64,000 nt of DNA, from assembly GCA_012517875.1 (NCBI GenBank), contig JAAYUB010000004.1, forward strand, positions 1 to 64,000, given 5' to 3'. Under the pieces are notes generated by a model, which was not told where the DNA came from, did no database searches, and was given only the letters and a program-made list of their open reading frames with translations. The translations under genes were made by a program, and so were the position numbers. Source of the stretch: Acidobacteriota bacterium (lineage in GTDB: Bacteria; Acidobacteriota; JAAYUB01). The stretch's first letter is position 1. Every line of letters begins with the position of its first letter. Positions 25,377-33,036 of the stretch are shown here, piece by piece.

Positions 25377-25625
25377 ATGGCGGGACAACCGGATCGCGGG
25401 CGCCTCGCGCTGGCATGGATCTGCATCGTCCTCGGCGCGGTCGTGCTCGGCTTCATGGCCGTCCAGTACCTGTCGCTGGCGTTCGTGGGCGGCATGCTGA
25501 TGCCGGAGATCGGCGTGCTGGCCTGGCTGCAGGGATTTTCCGTGGCGCTGGTCTCGGTGCCCGGTATCGTTGCCACGCTGGTGCTGTTCCTGGGACTGGT
25601 GCTGCTGGTCCGGGCACACCGTTGA
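25377..25625 (+). CDS. Small two-helix membrane protein
   Basis: An 82-residue protein with two hydrophobic helices (about 10-35 and 48-78, the second rich in Leu/Val) and a short basic end. The ATG has AGAGG about ten bases upstream. It follows the nitronate-monooxygenase-like gene by 71 bp on the same strand and may share its transcript. No family recognised. Confidence 0.6.
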   Translation: MAGQPDRGRLALAWICIVLGAVVLGFMAVQYLSLAFVGGMLMPEIGVLAWLQGFSVALVSVPGIVATLVLFLGLVLLVRAHR

Positions 25626-25856
25626 CGCGCCTCTCGCCGTCCACGGCTCACCCGATGACCATTTCCCGCACCATTTGGCGCTTCAGCGTTGGCCCCGCGA
25701 CGCGAGCAGGCTGAAATCGCCGGCCAGTGGATGTAAGCCGTCATGGGTTCGGACATGAATCAACGCTCACCTCTTCGCGTGGCGGTGCTCACCCTGCATT
25801 GCGACAGACGCGCCGGCTGCGCGTCGTGACGGCACACCCTGGTTCCTTCGGTGGGC
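25626..25856. other. Intergenic region with no supported feature
   Basis: These 231 bases separate two convergent genes. Only weak short inverted repeats were seen; no convincing terminator, RNA or ORF. Confidence 0.5.
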
Positions 25857-26441
25857 TCAGGGCCACTTCTTGTCGCACGACATGGAAAACGACTCGTCGA
25901 TGAAACGATCCGTATCGTCACGCGACAGGTTGACGCCCGCCCACTCTCCGTGGCCTGAACGAATCAGCTCGCGGGCGAATTCCATCCGCAGCGAGTGGTC
26001 GGTGGCCTGGCGCAACCAACCGTGCTCGAAGGTGAGCTCGTGCACCACCTCATAGCAGTGCGGCCGCTGAAAGCCCATGTGGACGTAAAACTCCTGCAGG
26101 AATCCCCGACCGATGATCAGGCCGCCCGAATAATCAATGGGGTATCGAAGATCGGGGTACTCCCACATGTTGGTGTCATTGGTGCAAAGGCGCGGTTCAA
26201 GACCGTTCCATGACGGCGGGGATTGATGCGAATAGTAAAGCACCCTCAACCGGACGAGGAACAGAAACCCGTCCCGGACCTCGTAGCCGGCCTCATATCC
26301 CCGCCAGCAGGCGGTGCTAATTAGAGAGCATCCCTTCCTCAGACCGAGGGCATTGGGATCAAAGGGCCAGGCGCGCTCGATGGCGGCGATGGCGTAGTAT
26401 TTGCCGTCGTACCGGATTGAATCGGGGACCTGTGCGGTCAT
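25857..26441 (-). CDS. Uncharacterised 194-residue protein, tandem paralogue A
   Basis: Same length as, and clearly homologous to, the gene at 26749-27333 (about half the residues identical). Shared landmarks are MTAQVPD, YAIAAIER-WPF-P-ALGLR, ACWRG, a WEY block, YSGG-II and QEFYVHMGFQ-P. No membrane segment or known catalytic motif; I recognise it only as a conserved hypothetical family resembling proteins found in several bacterial phyla. The ribosome binding site AGGGGG stands before the ATG. It is preceded by a 155-bp segment almost identical to that before paralogue B, carrying a promoter and two hairpins. Function unknown; immunity-like or regulatory roles are speculation. Confidence 0.72.
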   Translation of the reverse strand: MTAQVPDSIRYDGKYYAIAAIERAWPFDPNALGLRKGCSLISTACWRGYEAGYEVRDGFLFLVRLRVLYYSHQSPPSWNGLEPRLCTNDTNMWEYPDLRYPIDYSGGLIIGRGFLQEFYVHMGFQRPHCYEVVHELTFEHGWLRQATDHSLRMEFARELIRSGHGEWAGVNLSRDDTDRFIDESFSMSCDKKWP

Positions 26442-26596
26442 CGGCTATTCCCCCTTTGAAAGATCAAGAATATGACAACCGGTCAGACGGCTGTTGCAGC
26501 CGTATCCCCGGTGGCGAATCTGATCCGTGTCGCCTGGTAAATGAGCACTCTCATTTTAGGTCATCGCCGGCGGATTTTCAAGCGCCCGCCCGGCGC
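26442..26596 (-). repeat. Duplicated 155-bp promoter/leader segment, copy A
   Basis: This segment is 95% identical (8 differences, no gaps) to 27334-27488. It contains a minus-strand promoter, TTGAAA (26576-26581), 17-bp spacer, TAAAAT (26553-26558), and a transcribed leader of about 105 bases. The leader holds a 7-bp hairpin, ACGGCTG/CAGCCGT (26487-26503, 3-base loop), and an AAATGAG/CTCATTT hairpin just after the -10. The rest of the 307-bp gap (26597-26748) shows nothing clear. Confidence 0.8.
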
Positions 26597-26748
26597 ACGC
26601 CTGATGAAATCCCCGGTTCGGTCGTGGGGTGAGATTGCGCGAGATTGTCACTGCCCAGAGCGCGCCGCCGGAAGCCAAACACTGGAGCATCTTTGAAATT
26701 AGGACTGTCGTTCCCTGATTTTCATGGATCACTCAACGGTGCGACGGA

Positions 26749-27333
26749 TCACCGCCATTTTTTCTCGTACGACAGCGAAAACGCGTCTTCGATGAGGCGG
26801 GCGACGTTGGTGCTGCAGCAGGCGATGCCCGCCTGCTCCGGATGCCCGCTCCGGACCAGGCGGCGCAACTCCGCCATCCGGGCGGAGTGGTCGGTGGCGA
26901 GCTGCAGCGCCCCGCGGTCGAAACGGAGCTCGTGCACCACCTTGTAGCCGAGGGGGTGCTGGAAGCCCATGTGGACGTAGAACTCCTGGATGAACTCCCG
27001 GGCGATGACCACACCGCCGGAATACGGCACGGGATGGAGGATGTCCCGGTATTCCCACAAACCCATGGAGTCGGGCTTGTCTCCGGGCGGAATGCCGTCC
27101 CAGGCCGCCGGCGGATTCGGCCCGGCGAGCAGGTTGAGCCGAATTAGATACAGGCGCCCGTCGCGGACCGCATAGTGGCCCACGTGCCCGCGCCAGCAGG
27201 CGGTGCAGGCGGCGGCCGGCTGTCCTTCGCGCAAGCCGAGGGCGTCGGGGTGGAACGGCCAGTCGCGTTCGATGGCGGCGATGGCGTAGGCATGGCCGTC
27301 GTACTGGAGCGTGTCGGGAACCTGGGCGGTCAT
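26749..27333 (-). CDS. Uncharacterised 194-residue protein, tandem paralogue B
   Basis: Second member of the pair, with the same landmarks (MTAQVPD, LQYDGHAYAIAAIER, ACTACWRG, SGGVVIAREFIQEFYVHMGF, LRFDRGAL). It is more GC-rich at wobble positions than paralogue A, so the two genes have diverged for some time. The upstream 155 bp, however, is nearly identical to that of A. The gene starts at ATG 27333 after AGAGGGGG. The product is probably cytoplasmic. No partner gene (toxin, secretion system) lies beside it, and the function is unknown. Confidence 0.75.
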   Translation of the reverse strand: MTAQVPDTLQYDGHAYAIAAIERDWPFHPDALGLREGQPAAACTACWRGHVGHYAVRDGRLYLIRLNLLAGPNPPAAWDGIPPGDKPDSMGLWEYRDILHPVPYSGGVVIAREFIQEFYVHMGFQHPLGYKVVHELRFDRGALQLATDHSARMAELRRLVRSGHPEQAGIACCSTNVARLIEDAFSLSYEKKWR

Positions 27334-27488
27334 CGGCTATTCCCCCTCTGAAAGATCAAGAATATGACAGCCGGTCAGACGGCTGATGCAGCCGTGTCCC
27401 CGGTGGCGAATCTGATCCGTGTCGCCGGGTGAATGAGCACTCTCATTATGGGTCATCGCCGGCGGATTTTCAAGCGCCCGCCCGGCGC
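27334..27488 (-). repeat. Duplicated 155-bp promoter/leader segment, copy B
   Basis: Counterpart of 26442-26596. The promoter is TTGAAA (27468-27473), 17-bp spacer, CATAAT (27445-27450). The ACGGCTG/CAGCCGT hairpin is preserved at 27379-27395 although its loop base changed, and the second hairpin is shortened to 6 bp. Stem conservation with loop variation supports a function for the first hairpin. Confidence 0.8.
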
Positions 27489-27555
27489 GCGGCAACGGCC
27501 GCGGAGCCGTCCCGGCGGTGTGGTCCGCTGCATGTTCCGCCAGGCAAGTGACGAG

Positions 27556-28821
27556 TCAGCCGCAGATGGTCAGGATCGCTTCGGCGGCCAGCCGGCCGGA
27601 ACGGAGCGCGCCATTGATGGACGGCGTGTCACACTCGTCGCCGCAGCGCCAAAGGCCGGGGCGGATCCGGATCTGCCGCTGCAGGGCGGCCGGGTCCAGC
27701 TCGTCTCGCACCGGCAGGGCGTGGAGGATGCGGTAAGTCCGCAGGAGCCGCCAGCCCGCCACGGCCGGCCCGAACCAGCCGCGGAGCTGGGCCCGGACCG
27801 CCGCGTCGAGTTCGGTGTCGCCCGCCGCCGGAACGCCCAGCACCGTGGCCGAGACGAGCGCGGCCCCTGGCGGCGCGTAGCCGGGGGCGACGACGCTCGG
27901 CACGCACAGATTGTTCACCGGGCCGTCCCCGTCGCCGTTGAGCACCAGCACGGGCTCGCCCACGGGATCGACGTCGGCGGCGTAGTACAGACAGGTGACC
28001 CCCTTGGCGGCGGGCGCGGCGACGGACGCACCCGCCAGGCGCGTCGCGTCGGCGCCGGGCATGGCCAGCACCACTGCCCGCCCGGCCACCCGTTCGCCGG
28101 AGGCGAGCACCGCGGCGGTGCCGTCGAGGCGCGCCACCGGCGCGTCGAGCCGCAGGGTGCCTGTGGTAAGCGCCGCGGCGAGCTGGGCCGATATGGCGCC
28201 CATGCCGTCCGCCGGCAGCGCCGCATCGCCGGCGGCGAACAAGCCGAATATGAACCGGAACATCCGACGAGACGTCACCAGACCGCTTTCCAGGAACACG
28301 CCGCCGAAGAAGGGGCGGAAAAAGCGTTTCACCATGGTCGGCGAAAAACCCAGCGCATCCAGTTCGGCCGCCGTGGAACCGTCCGGCGCGTTGAGGAGAG
28401 CGTCGGGCGGCAGCCGCTTGAGGGCGCGGCTCAACCGGGCCACACGCAGCTTGTCGCCGATGGTGCCCACCGGCGCCAACGCCGCGGCCAGCGCCCGCGA
28501 GGGGCGACGGAAGGGATCGGCCACACGGTGAAAGTGCCCGCCGGCACGCACCCGCGCACCCGGCTCGAACGGCCGCAGGTCGAGGGCGGCGTAGTCCAAC
28601 ACCCGGCGGGCCTCCGGGTAAGCGGTGAGCAGCACCTGAAAGCCCCGGTCCAGGCGGAAGCCGTCCACGGCATCGGTGCGCACCCGGCCGCCGGGGGCAT
28701 CCGCCGCTTCGAGCACCGTGACGGCGAGACCCGCGGCCTGCAACACCCGGGCGCAGGCCAGGCCGGCCAGGCCGGCGCCCACGATGACGGCATCAATCGG
28801 TTGGGATTCTGAGTGGGCCAT
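27556..28821 (-). CDS. FAD-dependent amine oxidase/phytoene-desaturase-like oxidoreductase
   Basis: A 421-residue flavoprotein. The dinucleotide-binding motif VIVGAGLAGLACARVLQAAGLAVTVLEA starts at about residue 13, followed by GGRVRTD (second FAD motif) and a C-terminal FAD motif ...LWRCGDECDTPSINGALRSGRLAAEAIL. This layout belongs to the amine oxidase/protoporphyrinogen oxidase/phytoene desaturase superfamily. The substrate cannot be read from the sequence; plastid-type carotenoid-desaturase-like bacterial proteins of about 420 residues are common. The start ATG has GGAG ten bases upstream. No carotenoid or heme genes are adjacent. Confidence 0.85.
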   Translation of the reverse strand: MAHSESQPIDAVIVGAGLAGLACARVLQAAGLAVTVLEAADAPGGRVRTDAVDGFRLDRGFQVLLTAYPEARRVLDYAALDLRPFEPGARVRAGGHFHRVADPFRRPSRALAAALAPVGTIGDKLRVARLSRALKRLPPDALLNAPDGSTAAELDALGFSPTMVKRFFRPFFGGVFLESGLVTSRRMFRFIFGLFAAGDAALPADGMGAISAQLAAALTTGTLRLDAPVARLDGTAAVLASGERVAGRAVVLAMPGADATRLAGASVAAPAAKGVTCLYYAADVDPVGEPVLVLNGDGDGPVNNLCVPSVVAPGYAPPGAALVSATVLGVPAAGDTELDAAVRAQLRGWFGPAVAGWRLLRTYRILHALPVRDELDPAALQRQIRIRPGLWRCGDECDTPSINGALRSGRLAAEAILTICG

Positions 28822-29010
28822 TGCGGTGTCGCTCCGATGGTGGTCCCGTTTCTCTCACCGGCGATGGTCGTTGAGATGCCGGGCGGACCGGCCAGGGTTC
28901 CACCAGTCTCACCGCGGTTGGGTCAACGGCGAACCATTCGGAAGGTCCTGTCGTCGGCCGGTAACGCGCGGAGGCGCAGCCGGCCGTAGGGAAAGAGCCG
29001 CCCGCGCCCC
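28822..29010. other. Intergenic region with no supported feature
   Basis: The 189 bases between the oxidoreductase start and the end of the DAHP synthase gene contain no clear promoter, terminator or ORF, although a promoter for the oxidoreductase must lie here or in the gene upstream. Confidence 0.4.
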
Positions 29011-30102
29011 TTACCGCCGCATGGCCGAGATCTGGACCTGGAGCGACAGGTCGTGAATCCGCTGCAGGATCTCCTCCACCAGCCGCCGGTCGAGGCCCAG
29101 CCGGACGGCCTGCTCCAGCCGGTCGTCCAGCACCTGGCGCCAGCGGCCGCCCTGGAACGCCGCCATGCGATGCGCCTTCTTGTAGCGGCCGATCTGGCCT
29201 GCCACCAGGTTTCGGCGCGACAGGAGCCGCATGAGTTCCTCGTCGAGGCGGTCGATCTCGCCGCGCAGCGCCGCCAGGCCCGCCGCCGGCGCTGTGTCGC
29301 ACGGCGCGCCGCGCCGGTGGCCAGGCAGCGAGTCGAGGAGCGCCGTCAACGCCGCCGGCGTGAGCTGCTGGGCGGCGTCACTGAGCGCCGCGGCGGGGCG
29401 GGTGTGCGCTTCGACCATGAGTCCGTCGAAGCCGAGGTCCAGGGCGCGCCGGGCGATTTCCGCAACGAATTGCCGCCGGCCGCCCAGGTGGCTGGGGTCG
29501 CCGAGCAGCGGGAGGTCCGGTGCCTCCTTCCGGAAAGCCAACGCCAGCTCCCACCGCGGCGCGTTCCGCCACGGGCCGGCGTCGGCGGTGGAGAAGCCGC
29601 GGTGGATCGCCCCCAGGCGGCGGACGCCCGCCCGCGCCAGGCGCTCCGCCGCCCCGAGCCAGAGCGACAGGTCGGGGCTGACGGGATTTTTCACCCACAC
29701 CGGCACGTCAGCGCCGCGGAGCGCCTCGGCCACCTCCTGTACCGAGAACGGATTGACCGTGGTGCGCGCCCCCACCCAGAGGATGTCGACGCCGTGCTTC
29801 AGCGCCTCGTAGACGTGCTGGGCGCGAGCCACCTCCACCGCCACGGGCAGGCCTGTATCCCGGCGGACGCGCTGGAGCCACGGCAGGCCGGCGACGCCGA
29901 CGCCCTCGAAGCAGTCGGGCCGGGTGCGGGGCTTCCAGATGCCGGCCCGGAACGCGGCCACCCGCCGGTCCCGCCGCAGCCGGCGCGCCGTGCGGAGCAC
30001 CTGTGTCTCTGTTTCGGCGCTGCAGGGACCGGCGATGACGTACGGCCGCCCCTTGAGCCAGAGGGGTGGCGCAGTCGACGGGTTCGCCGCAGCGCGGGTC
30101 AT
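29011..30102 (-). CDS. Bifunctional DAHP synthase / chorismate mutase (C-terminal type II)
   Basis: A 363-residue fusion. Residues about 15-265 are a class I-beta (KDPG-aldolase-like) 3-deoxy-D-arabino-heptulosonate-7-phosphate synthase: VIAGPCSAE, FRAGIWKPRTRP, ILWVGARTTVNPF, VWVKNPVSPD, LPLLGDPSHLGG, GLMVEAHTRP. Residues about 275-363 are an AroQ chorismate mutase: LRGEIDRLDEELMRLLSRRNLVAGQIGRYKK, with conserved Arg and Lys. The enzyme therefore provides the first step of the shikimate pathway and the branch to prephenate. This order (DAHPS then mutase) resembles Bacteroidota-type fusions. The ATG overlaps the pheA stop (ATGA), so both are expressed from the attenuated leader transcript. 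It is a plausible target for feedback, but no dedicated allosteric domain was seen. Confidence 0.93.
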   Translation of the reverse strand: MTRAAANPSTAPPLWLKGRPYVIAGPCSAETETQVLRTARRLRRDRRVAAFRAGIWKPRTRPDCFEGVGVAGLPWLQRVRRDTGLPVAVEVARAQHVYEALKHGVDILWVGARTTVNPFSVQEVAEALRGADVPVWVKNPVSPDLSLWLGAAERLARAGVRRLGAIHRGFSTADAGPWRNAPRWELALAFRKEAPDLPLLGDPSHLGGRRQFVAEIARRALDLGFDGLMVEAHTRPAAALSDAAQQLTPAALTALLDSLPGHRRGAPCDTAPAAGLAALRGEIDRLDEELMRLLSRRNLVAGQIGRYKKAHRMAAFQGGRWRQVLDDRLEQAVRLGLDRRLVEEILQRIHDLSLQVQISAMRR

Positions 30103-30944
30103 GATGTCACCGCCCGGGCCACCGCGGGGCGGCAACCGCGGTGATAGGCGCCCACAAGGCGCACCGCCGCGGCGCGGCCGCTCAGCGCCGCCATCGCCGG
30201 GTCGAGGGCCCCGGGGCGCTCCCATTCGATATCCACGTGAAAGACATACTCGTAAGGGTTCTCGGCGATGGGGAGCGACTGGATGAAGGTCAGGTTCACC
30301 CCGGCGCGGCGCAGTGCCGCCAGCGCGGCGGCCAGCGTCCCCGGCCGGTGGGGCAGGCGGAACTGCACCGACGCCTTGTCGGGTGGCGGATCGCCGGCGG
30401 GCGGTGCGGCCGCCAGCACCAGGAAGCGGGTATAGTTGTCGGCGTGGTCCTGGATGCCGGTGGCGAGCGCCGCCAGGCCGTGAAGCTCGGCGGCCAGGGG
30501 GCCGGCGATGGCGGCGGTTCCGCACAAGCTTCCGCACCGGATGTCCGCGGCGCTGGCGGCGGTGTCCCATCTCTCCACGCATTCCAGGTGCGGGTGGGCC
30601 GCCAGGAAGCGGCTGCACTGGAGAAGGGCCACGGGGTGGGAGTGCACGGTGCGGATGTCCGCCAGCCGCTGGCCGGGCAGGGCCAGGAGGTGCTGCTCCA
30701 CGCGCAGGTACAGCTCCTCGTGCACGTGGAGCGGATACTCGCCCAGCAGGGCGAAATTGGCGACGATGCCGCCCGCCAGCGAGTTCTCCACTGCCATGAG
30801 GCCGCGCGCGGCGGCGCCGGTGCGCACCGCTTCGCACACGGCGCTGAACGTGCGGCAGACCATTGGCTCGGCGGCACCGGGTGCGAAGCGGTCGGCCGCC
30901 TCGTGGTGGAATGACCCGATGCCGCCCTGGATCGCGATGCGCAT
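30099..30944 (-). CDS. pheA: Prephenate dehydratase with ACT domain
   Basis: A 281-residue enzyme converting prephenate to phenylpyruvate, the last committed step to phenylalanine. The catalytic domain (about 1-180) shows IAIQGGIGSFHHEAA, ENSLAGGIVANF, HSHPVALLQC and the NYTRFLV motif, whose Thr is essential in the family. The C-terminal ACT domain (about 195-270; RPGTLAAALAALRRAGVNLTFIQSLPI) binds phenylalanine for feedback inhibition; the usual ESRP motif is replaced by IQSLPIAENPYEYVFHVD. GGAGG precedes the ATG. It is the first structural gene of the operon, directly downstream of the attenuator, and overlaps the DAHP synthase/mutase gene by four bases. Confidence 0.94.
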   Translation of the reverse strand: MRIAIQGGIGSFHHEAADRFAPGAAEPMVCRTFSAVCEAVRTGAAARGLMAVENSLAGGIVANFALLGEYPLHVHEELYLRVEQHLLALPGQRLADIRTVHSHPVALLQCSRFLAAHPHLECVERWDTAASAADIRCGSLCGTAAIAGPLAAELHGLAALATGIQDHADNYTRFLVLAAAPPAGDPPPDKASVQFRLPHRPGTLAAALAALRRAGVNLTFIQSLPIAENPYEYVFHVDIEWERPGALDPAMAALSGRAAAVRLVGAYHRGCRPAVARAVTS

Positions 30945-30961
30945 GGTCGTTGACCTCCGTT

Positions 30962-30995
30962 GAAAATAAAAAAGCCCCGAATCGCTTCGGGGCTT
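30962..30995 (-). terminator. Attenuator terminator before pheA
   Basis: On the minus strand, AAGCCCCGAA-loop GCGA-TTCGGGGCTT forms a perfect 10-bp stem followed by TTTTTATTTT. It lies between the leader peptide stop and the pheA ribosome binding site, so transcription must read through it to express pheA. The leader stretch CGGGGC, within codons 19-21, is complementary to GCCCCG of the 5' arm and could form the competing antiterminator. Confidence 0.88.
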
Positions 30996-31022
30996 GTGGG
31001 AACTTTTGATCTGGCTGGTCAG

Positions 31023-31106
31023 CTAGTCGGCGCGCATGCTCCCCCGGCCCCGCGAAGGCGGAAAGTAAAAGTAAAAGTAGAAGCGGGACCGGTCGTCGAC
31101 GAACAT
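31023..31106 (-). CDS. Phe/Tyr leader peptide of the pheA operon
   Basis: A 27-residue ORF, MFVDDRSR-FYFYFYF-PPSRGRGSMRAD. Residues 9-15 are seven consecutive aromatic codons alternating Phe and Tyr (TTC TAC TTT TAC TTT TAC TTT). It lies 47 bases after the -10 box and ends 28 bases before the terminator stem. This is the hallmark of transcription attenuation by ribosome stalling: shortage of charged tRNA-Phe or tRNA-Tyr would favour read-through. Alternation of both amino acids fits an operon that supplies prephenate for both. The ribosome binding site is weak. The coding function is regulatory; the peptide itself is probably degraded. Confidence 0.88.
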   Translation of the reverse strand: MFVDDRSRFYFYFYFPPSRGRGSMRAD

Positions 31107-31160
31107 CACGCGCGCTATCCTATCCGAATGATTTGCTCCGATTCGGTTTCGATCGGCCCA

Positions 31161-31189
31161 TCTATAAACCGGAAAGGCGGTCGTGTCAA
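31161..31189 (-). promoter_or_regulatory. Sigma70 promoter of the pheA leader
   Basis: Minus strand: perfect TTGACA (31184-31189), 17-bp spacer, TATAGA (31161-31166). Expected start is near 31154, giving a leader RNA of about 210 bases before pheA. Confidence 0.85.
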
Positions 31190-31212
31190 GGCCGGAGTTG
31201 AATTGGCCGGTA

Positions 31213-31370
31213 TTCGCCGCGGAGACACCGAGGCGCGGAGAAGTCTCGACCGCCGGGTGCAAGCCGCCGGACAGGACTGATTGGTCGGGCGGCCAGTGTT
31301 CAAACCCGATGACCCGTCGTGATGCAGAACATCGCTTGCGATCTCTACGTCTCTGCGTCTCGGCGGTGAA
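31213..31370. repeat. Inverted-repeat pair of the GCGGAGA-type, possible miniature element
   Basis: The left arm (31213-31244, ttcgccgcggagacacc...) and the reverse complement of the right arm (31339-31370, ttcaccgccgagacgca...) match at roughly three quarters of positions. They enclose about 95 bp with no ORF. The arm resembles the TTCACCGC-GGAGACGCAGAGA sequence seen as a dispersed element in many environmental bacterial genomes. No target-site duplication was identified. Confidence 0.45.
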
Positions 31371-31377
31371 AACGGGA

Positions 31378-32223
31378 TCAGGGATTGGCCAGAATGAGAG
31401 GGCGGGGCGGGGGGATCGCGCGGTTCATCACCGCGTCCCACCAGGCTGCCCGGGCGGCGTCGGCCGGCAGCAGGCCTTCTGCGGGGCCGATGGGGCGAAC
31501 GGTCACCCGGTCGAACACCACCACCCGGTGCAGGATTTCGGCCCCGGGATCCTTCGGGTTTTCCCGCAGGGCGCCCACCGCGGTTCGGACGAGGCCGTCG
31601 CGGGGGGAGAGTCCCAGCCGGAAGTCGAGATACTCCGAGAAACCCGGCGGCGGATCGCGCCGGAGCGTGAGCCGGAACCAGACCGTGGGCGCGCGGCGGT
31701 GGGGAAACGGTTCGGGAGCGGGGGTGGGCCGGGGCTGCCCGGCTTTTCCCAGCCAGGGATAACCGTCGGCGGCATCAACGAGCAGGGCGGCGACGGGCCA
31801 GTTGTCGTACAACTCACCCGGATCGGCGCAGGTGAAGCGGGTGCCCTCGGTGCGACCGTCAAAAAATCGGATGAAGTGATGCACCACGAACCCCCGGGCC
31901 TGGAGACCTTCGATGATCACTATCTCCGCCAGGCCGTCCGGCTCCCGCCGGGTCAGGGTCAGCCGGTCTCCGTGCCGCCACCCCTCCAGCCGGCCGCGGT
32001 CGTAGCCCGGATAGCGCCCGTTGGGACTGGCGGCGGGATTCTCCAGCCACGTGCGCCCCTCGACGTGCCAGTCGCCCGCCTGCGCGGCGGCCGCGCTCAG
32101 TCCAGCCCAGTCCCGGCGGGGTTCCGGCCGGCAACCGCTCGATGCCGCCCAGGCGAAGAGCAAGACGATGGGCAGCAGCCCGAACGTGAACCGGCGCCAG
32201 GCAACGTCCGGTGGCTGGGTCAT
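31378..32223 (-). CDS. Putative lipoprotein of unknown function
   Basis: A 281-residue protein with an N-terminal signal and lipobox (LLFAWAASSGC), so it is likely membrane-anchored outside the cytoplasm. The remaining part is beta-rich with Trp/Asp/Arg-rich segments (WHVEGRTWLENP, GYDRGRLEGWRHGD, VWFRLTLRRDP) and no family recognised. It begins four bases inside the stop of the phosphopantetheinyl transferase gene (ATGA), so the two genes are translationally coupled. The coupling implies co-expression, but no functional link is obvious. Confidence 0.75.
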   Translation of the reverse strand: MTQPPDVAWRRFTFGLLPIVLLFAWAASSGCRPEPRRDWAGLSAAAAQAGDWHVEGRTWLENPAASPNGRYPGYDRGRLEGWRHGDRLTLTRREPDGLAEIVIIEGLQARGFVVHHFIRFFDGRTEGTRFTCADPGELYDNWPVAALLVDAADGYPWLGKAGQPRPTPAPEPFPHRRAPTVWFRLTLRRDPPPGFSEYLDFRLGLSPRDGLVRTAVGALRENPKDPGAEILHRVVVFDRVTVRPIGPAEGLLPADAARAAWWDAVMNRAIPPPRPLILANP

Positions 32224-33017
32224 GGGGTTTTCTCCGCTGCGCGGGATGCCGGGCTGTCCGCCGGACCGGGCCACGCCCAGGTGAGCAACCGGCTGGGCGT
32301 GGTCGGCGCCGCCACGGCGGCGCGGTAGCCGGGGCCGGCGGCGAGGTCGGCCAGCCACCAGCGGGCTGCCTCGCCGGGCCCGCCTGCGGCGGCAATCACG
32401 CGGGCGGGCGCGACCGGGTCCACGGTGACGCCGAACCGGTCCACGCCGCCGGCGATGCCCTTGCCCAGCGCCTTGAGCAACGCCTCCTTCCGCGTCCACA
32501 CGGCGAAGAATCCGTCGGTGCGACGCTCCGGCGGCAGGGCGGCGAGCGCCGCGCTTTCCTCGGGACGGAAGAACCGCCGGGCGATTCCATCCAGGTCCAG
32601 GTCGGCGCGGACGCGTTCCACGTCGACGCCGACTGGCCCGTCGCCGGCCACCGCGAGCAGTGCTACGCTGCCCGAATGAGCCAGGTTGAAATGCAGGCAA
32701 GTTGCGGGCGCGGTCAGGTACGGCTTGCCGTGGGCGGTCGCTCCGAAGCGGAGCGCCGCCGCGTCCGCACCGAGACAGCGGGCCAGTACGCCACGGAGGA
32801 ACGCCCGGGCGGCGACGAACGCCTCCCGATGCGCCGGCAGCCGCAGCCGCGCGACGCGCTCCCGCTCGTCGGAGCTCAGGGAGGACGCAGCCTCGGCCAG
32901 GGCGCCGGGTGCCCAATCCAATCCAGCCCGCCAGACGTGGATCTCGCCGACGGCTGGGCAACAGTCGGCCGGGAGTGGCAGCCATCGGGCAGGTGAGGGG
33001 GGTGATGTTCCGTGCAT
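32220..33017 (-). CDS. 4'-phosphopantetheinyl transferase (Sfp/Gsp family)
   Basis: A 265-residue enzyme that activates acyl or peptidyl carrier proteins by transferring phosphopantetheine from CoA. All landmark motifs are visible: GKPYL (P1), FNLAHS (P1a), VGVDVE (P2, Mg-binding) and FFAVWTRKEALLKALGKGI (P3). The length is typical of Sfp-type two-lobed enzymes rather than AcpS. No PKS or NRPS cluster is in the window, so the carrier protein substrate is elsewhere, possibly fatty-acid synthase ACP. It precedes a lipoprotein gene with which it overlaps. Confidence 0.93.
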   Translation of the reverse strand: MHGTSPPSPARWLPLPADCCPAVGEIHVWRAGLDWAPGALAEAASSLSSDERERVARLRLPAHREAFVAARAFLRGVLARCLGADAAALRFGATAHGKPYLTAPATCLHFNLAHSGSVALLAVAGDGPVGVDVERVRADLDLDGIARRFFRPEESAALAALPPERRTDGFFAVWTRKEALLKALGKGIAGGVDRFGVTVDPVAPARVIAAAGGPGEAARWWLADLAAGPGYRAAVAAPTTPSRLLTWAWPGPADSPASRAAEKTP

Positions 33018-33036
33018 CCGGCCTCCGGCGGTGGCG

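Noticed and set aside
26442-27488. The two duplicated segments as integron attC sites
   Set aside because: No attC core GTTRRRY/RYYYAAC consensus or integrase was found; a promoter with a leader explains the segment better.
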